From positions 1-7,051 of the forward strand of contig JAGWHV010000042.1 in the NCBI GenBank assembly GCA_028866595.1: DNA of 7,051 bases, written 5' to 3'. Made by a program: the position numbers and the translations under genes. The notes under the pieces were generated by a model. It saw only the letters and a program-made list of their open reading frames with translations, was not told where the DNA came from and did not search any database. Below are positions 6,093 through 7,051 of this stretch, in pieces. The DNA comes from Patescibacteria group bacterium (GTDB lineage: Bacteria > Patescibacteriota > Minisyncoccia > Phycocordibacterales > UBA6065). Numbering within the stretch: position 1 is the stretch's first letter; each line of letters starts with the position of its first letter.

Positions 6093-6121
6093 ATTATAGC
6101 ACCTCTAATTGCAAATGTCAA
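6093..6121 (-). promoter_or_regulatory. Full-consensus promoter for the lysozyme-like gene
   Basis: Reading the minus strand, TTGACA (6116-6121), a 17-base spacer and TATAAT (6093-6098) match the sigma-70 consensus at all twelve positions. The spacer also ends in TGC, giving an extended -10. The predicted +1 is near 6086. This is the strongest promoter in the window and implies high constitutive transcription unless something restrains it. Confidence 0.85.
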
Positions 6122-6156
6122 TAGAAGACCAGCTATGCGGGTCCTTGTCAACATTT

Positions 6157-6176
6157 AAAACGGCTCAACAGAGCCG
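6157..6176 (-). terminator. Weak terminator-like hairpin on the minus strand
   Basis: CGGCTC and GAGCCG (6161-6166 and 6171-6176) form a 6-bp stem with a four-base loop. On the minus strand it is followed by TTTT then AAAT, which resembles a short intrinsic terminator. It lies upstream of the lysozyme-gene promoter and downstream of no minus-strand gene except rplI, which already has its own terminator. It might protect the promoter from antisense read-through, or it may be chance. Confidence 0.3.
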
Positions 6177-6212
6177 CGCACTCCGTATGCCCTTGAAAAC
6201 TGCTGTGTTTTC

Positions 6213-6241
6213 TTGATTTTTCTGGGCCTATAGGCTATATT
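6213..6241 (+). promoter_or_regulatory. Promoter for rpmA with palindrome in the spacer
   Basis: TTGATT (6213-6218), a 17-base spacer and TATATT (6236-6241) form a good sigma-70-type promoter with a predicted start near 6248, giving a leader of about 16 bases. A perfect 10-bp palindrome, GCCTATAGGC (6226-6235), abuts the -10 box and could be an operator. An 8-bp inverted repeat, TGTGTTTT/AAAACACA (6204-6211 and 6253-6260), brackets the promoter. Regulation is not shown by sequence alone. Confidence 0.6.
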
Positions 6242-6263
6242 TATGGCCTGTTAAAACACATCC

Positions 6264-6536
6264 ATGGCAACTAAAAAATCAGCTGGCGTAACAAAGAACG
6301 GGCGAGATTCAAACCCGCGATACCTCGGGGTCAAGCTCTATGCCGGCGAAAAAGCCCAAATAGGCTCTATAATCATCCGCCAGGAGGGTCTCAATACCCT
6401 TCCCGGCAAGAACACCGCCTTGGGCAAGGATTACACGATATATGCGACTACCGAAGGAACCGTATCGTTCGGGACCAAGCGCAAGCTCGGCTTCAATGGC
6501 CGCACCAAGGTTAAGAACATCGTCAACGTTAAATAA
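6264..6536 (+). CDS. rpmA: 50S ribosomal protein L27
   Basis: This 90-residue basic protein matches L27 throughout. It shows the N-terminal KNGRDSNPRYLGVK (residues 11-24), GSIIIRQEG (34-42), and the ending in which a beta-rich segment GTVSFGTKRK precedes a basic tail. L27 reaches the peptidyl transferase centre with its N-terminus and helps place tRNA. The protein begins MATKK, so it lacks the cleavable N-terminal extension known from Firmicutes and is used as made. The gene usually sits next to rplU (L21); here it stands alone between a divergent lysozyme-like gene and a convergent rplI. It has its own promoter and terminator, so it is a one-gene transcript. Confidence 0.97.
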   Translation: MATKKSAGVTKNGRDSNPRYLGVKLYAGEKAQIGSIIIRQEGLNTLPGKNTALGKDYTIYATTEGTVSFGTKRKLGFNGRTKVKNIVNVK

Positions 6537-6541
6537 TCCGC

Positions 6542-6569
6542 GAAAAAGCCGCCTCAAGGCGGCTTTTTC
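6542..6569. terminator. Bidirectional terminator shared by rpmA and rplI
   Basis: A 12-bp perfect stem (6542-6553 with 6558-6569) with a TCAA loop has a GC-rich core and five A/T pairs at its foot, so a T run follows the core on either strand. It starts five bases after the rpmA stop and lies 17 bases beyond the rplI stop, ending transcription from both. Confidence 0.93.
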
Positions 6570-6586
6570 ATTCATGACTCTCTCCC

Positions 6587-7030
6587 CTACTTTGCCTTCA
6601 CTTTGAGAGTAAAAGTCGCAGTCTTGCCCTGGACTTTCACGTCGATCTTGTGTTCGCCGACTTCTTTGATCGGCTTGTCGAGATGGATGAATTCAGGGAG
6701 TATATCGATCTCTGTCTCTGCTTTGACAAGAGGAGCGATCTCGGTGGCATGAAGGCCAGCGAAGAGATGGCCTTTGTCGTTCGCCTCGGCAGTCACCTCG
6801 ATGACGGCATCGTGGATCGATTTTATGTTCTTGGCGAGGAGGTCTTCTTTTATTTTGCGCTCGGCTTCCTCCTGTTTCTTGAAGGTCTCGACCTTCTTGA
6901 GCACACCGGCGGTCGCAACCTCGGCGACGCCTTGAGGGATAAGGCTATTGAGGGCAAAGCCGTCCGCCACGGTCTTTATATCATGCTTCTTCCCTACTCC
7001 TTTCACATCCTTTGTCAGTACAATTTTCAT
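6587..7030 (-). CDS. rplI: 50S ribosomal protein L9
   Basis: This 147-residue protein has the L9 plan. The N-terminal rRNA-binding domain contains VKGVGKKHDIKTVADGFALN (residues 9-28) and LIPQGVA (30-36). A Lys/Glu-rich connecting helix spans about 43-75, and the C-terminal domain contains KGHLFAGLHATEIAPLV. L9 binds the base of the L1 stalk and helps keep the reading frame. The usual DGYARN motif reads DGFALN here, so the conserved arginine is leucine (L27). The ATG at 7030 is preferred because L9 proteins begin M-K/Q-V/I; an in-frame GTG at 7039 would add three residues. A GATACT -10-like box (7042-7047) precedes it. Its usual partners rpsF and rpsR are not seen, though the window ends here. 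Confidence 0.95.
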   Translation of the reverse strand: MKIVLTKDVKGVGKKHDIKTVADGFALNSLIPQGVAEVATAGVLKKVETFKKQEEAERKIKEDLLAKNIKSIHDAVIEVTAEANDKGHLFAGLHATEIAPLVKAETEIDILPEFIHLDKPIKEVGEHKIDVKVQGKTATFTLKVKAK

Positions 7031-7041
7031 AGTGTTCACAG

Positions 7042-7047
7042 AGTATC
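7042..7047 (-). promoter_or_regulatory. Possible -10 box for rplI
   Basis: GATACT on the minus strand would set transcription to start near 7035, five bases before the ATG, a nearly leaderless arrangement like that of gltX. The -35 region lies outside the window, so this remains tentative. Confidence 0.3.
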
Positions 7048-7051
7048 CGAT

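Noticed and set aside
1..7051. CRISPR array, insertion sequence, phage genes, tRNA or rRNA, toxin-antitoxin pair
   Set aside because: No regularly spaced repeats, transposase motifs, cloverleaf or rRNA signatures were seen on either strand; the gene content is core housekeeping.

Overview
The window reads as a stretch of a Candidate Phyla Radiation (Patescibacteria) chromosome, most likely Parcubacteria. The evidence is indirect: divergent but recognisable housekeeping proteins, a GluRS that lacks the usual cysteine-containing insert, small secreted cell-wall enzymes of the kind seen in these genomes, no clear Shine-Dalgarno sequences, and several promoters placed almost on top of start codons. 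A gene for ribosomal protein L9 also fits Parcubacteria better than Microgenomates, which are reported to lack it. Base composition is near balanced, yet isoleucine is written with ATA or ATC and hardly ever ATT.

Layout, left to right. Positions 1-5388 are all on the plus strand: the 3' end of ftsW (lipid II polymerase), murG (lipid II synthesis), gltX (glutamyl-tRNA synthetase), a secreted coiled-coil M23 endopeptidase whose start overlaps the gltX end, a small one-helix membrane protein of unknown function, and a small SAM-dependent methyltransferase. Two strong hairpin terminators follow (5387-5419 and 5454-5487). The second is shared with a minus-strand gene, 5496-5984, for a small lysozyme/transglycosylase-like protein. 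That gene has a textbook promoter about 100 bases upstream, giving it an unusually long, structured leader. A 279-base intergenic region holds this promoter and leader and the oppositely directed promoter of rpmA (L27). rpmA ends at a bidirectional terminator (6542-6569) that also closes rplI (L9), which comes in from the right on the minus strand.

How the genes fit together: FtsW and MurG make and polymerise peptidoglycan precursor, while the M23 peptidase and the lysozyme-like protein would cut finished wall, so four of nine genes concern the envelope. gltX, rpmA and rplI serve translation. The methyltransferase and the small membrane protein have no assigned role.

I found no CRISPR array, mobile element, tRNA or rRNA, and nothing that amounts to a clearly new multi-gene system. 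The parts most worth a second look are the promoter architecture (leaderless starts with exactly six bases between -10 box and ATG), the structured leader of the lysozyme-like gene, the GluRS lacking its cysteine insert, and the orphan membrane protein.
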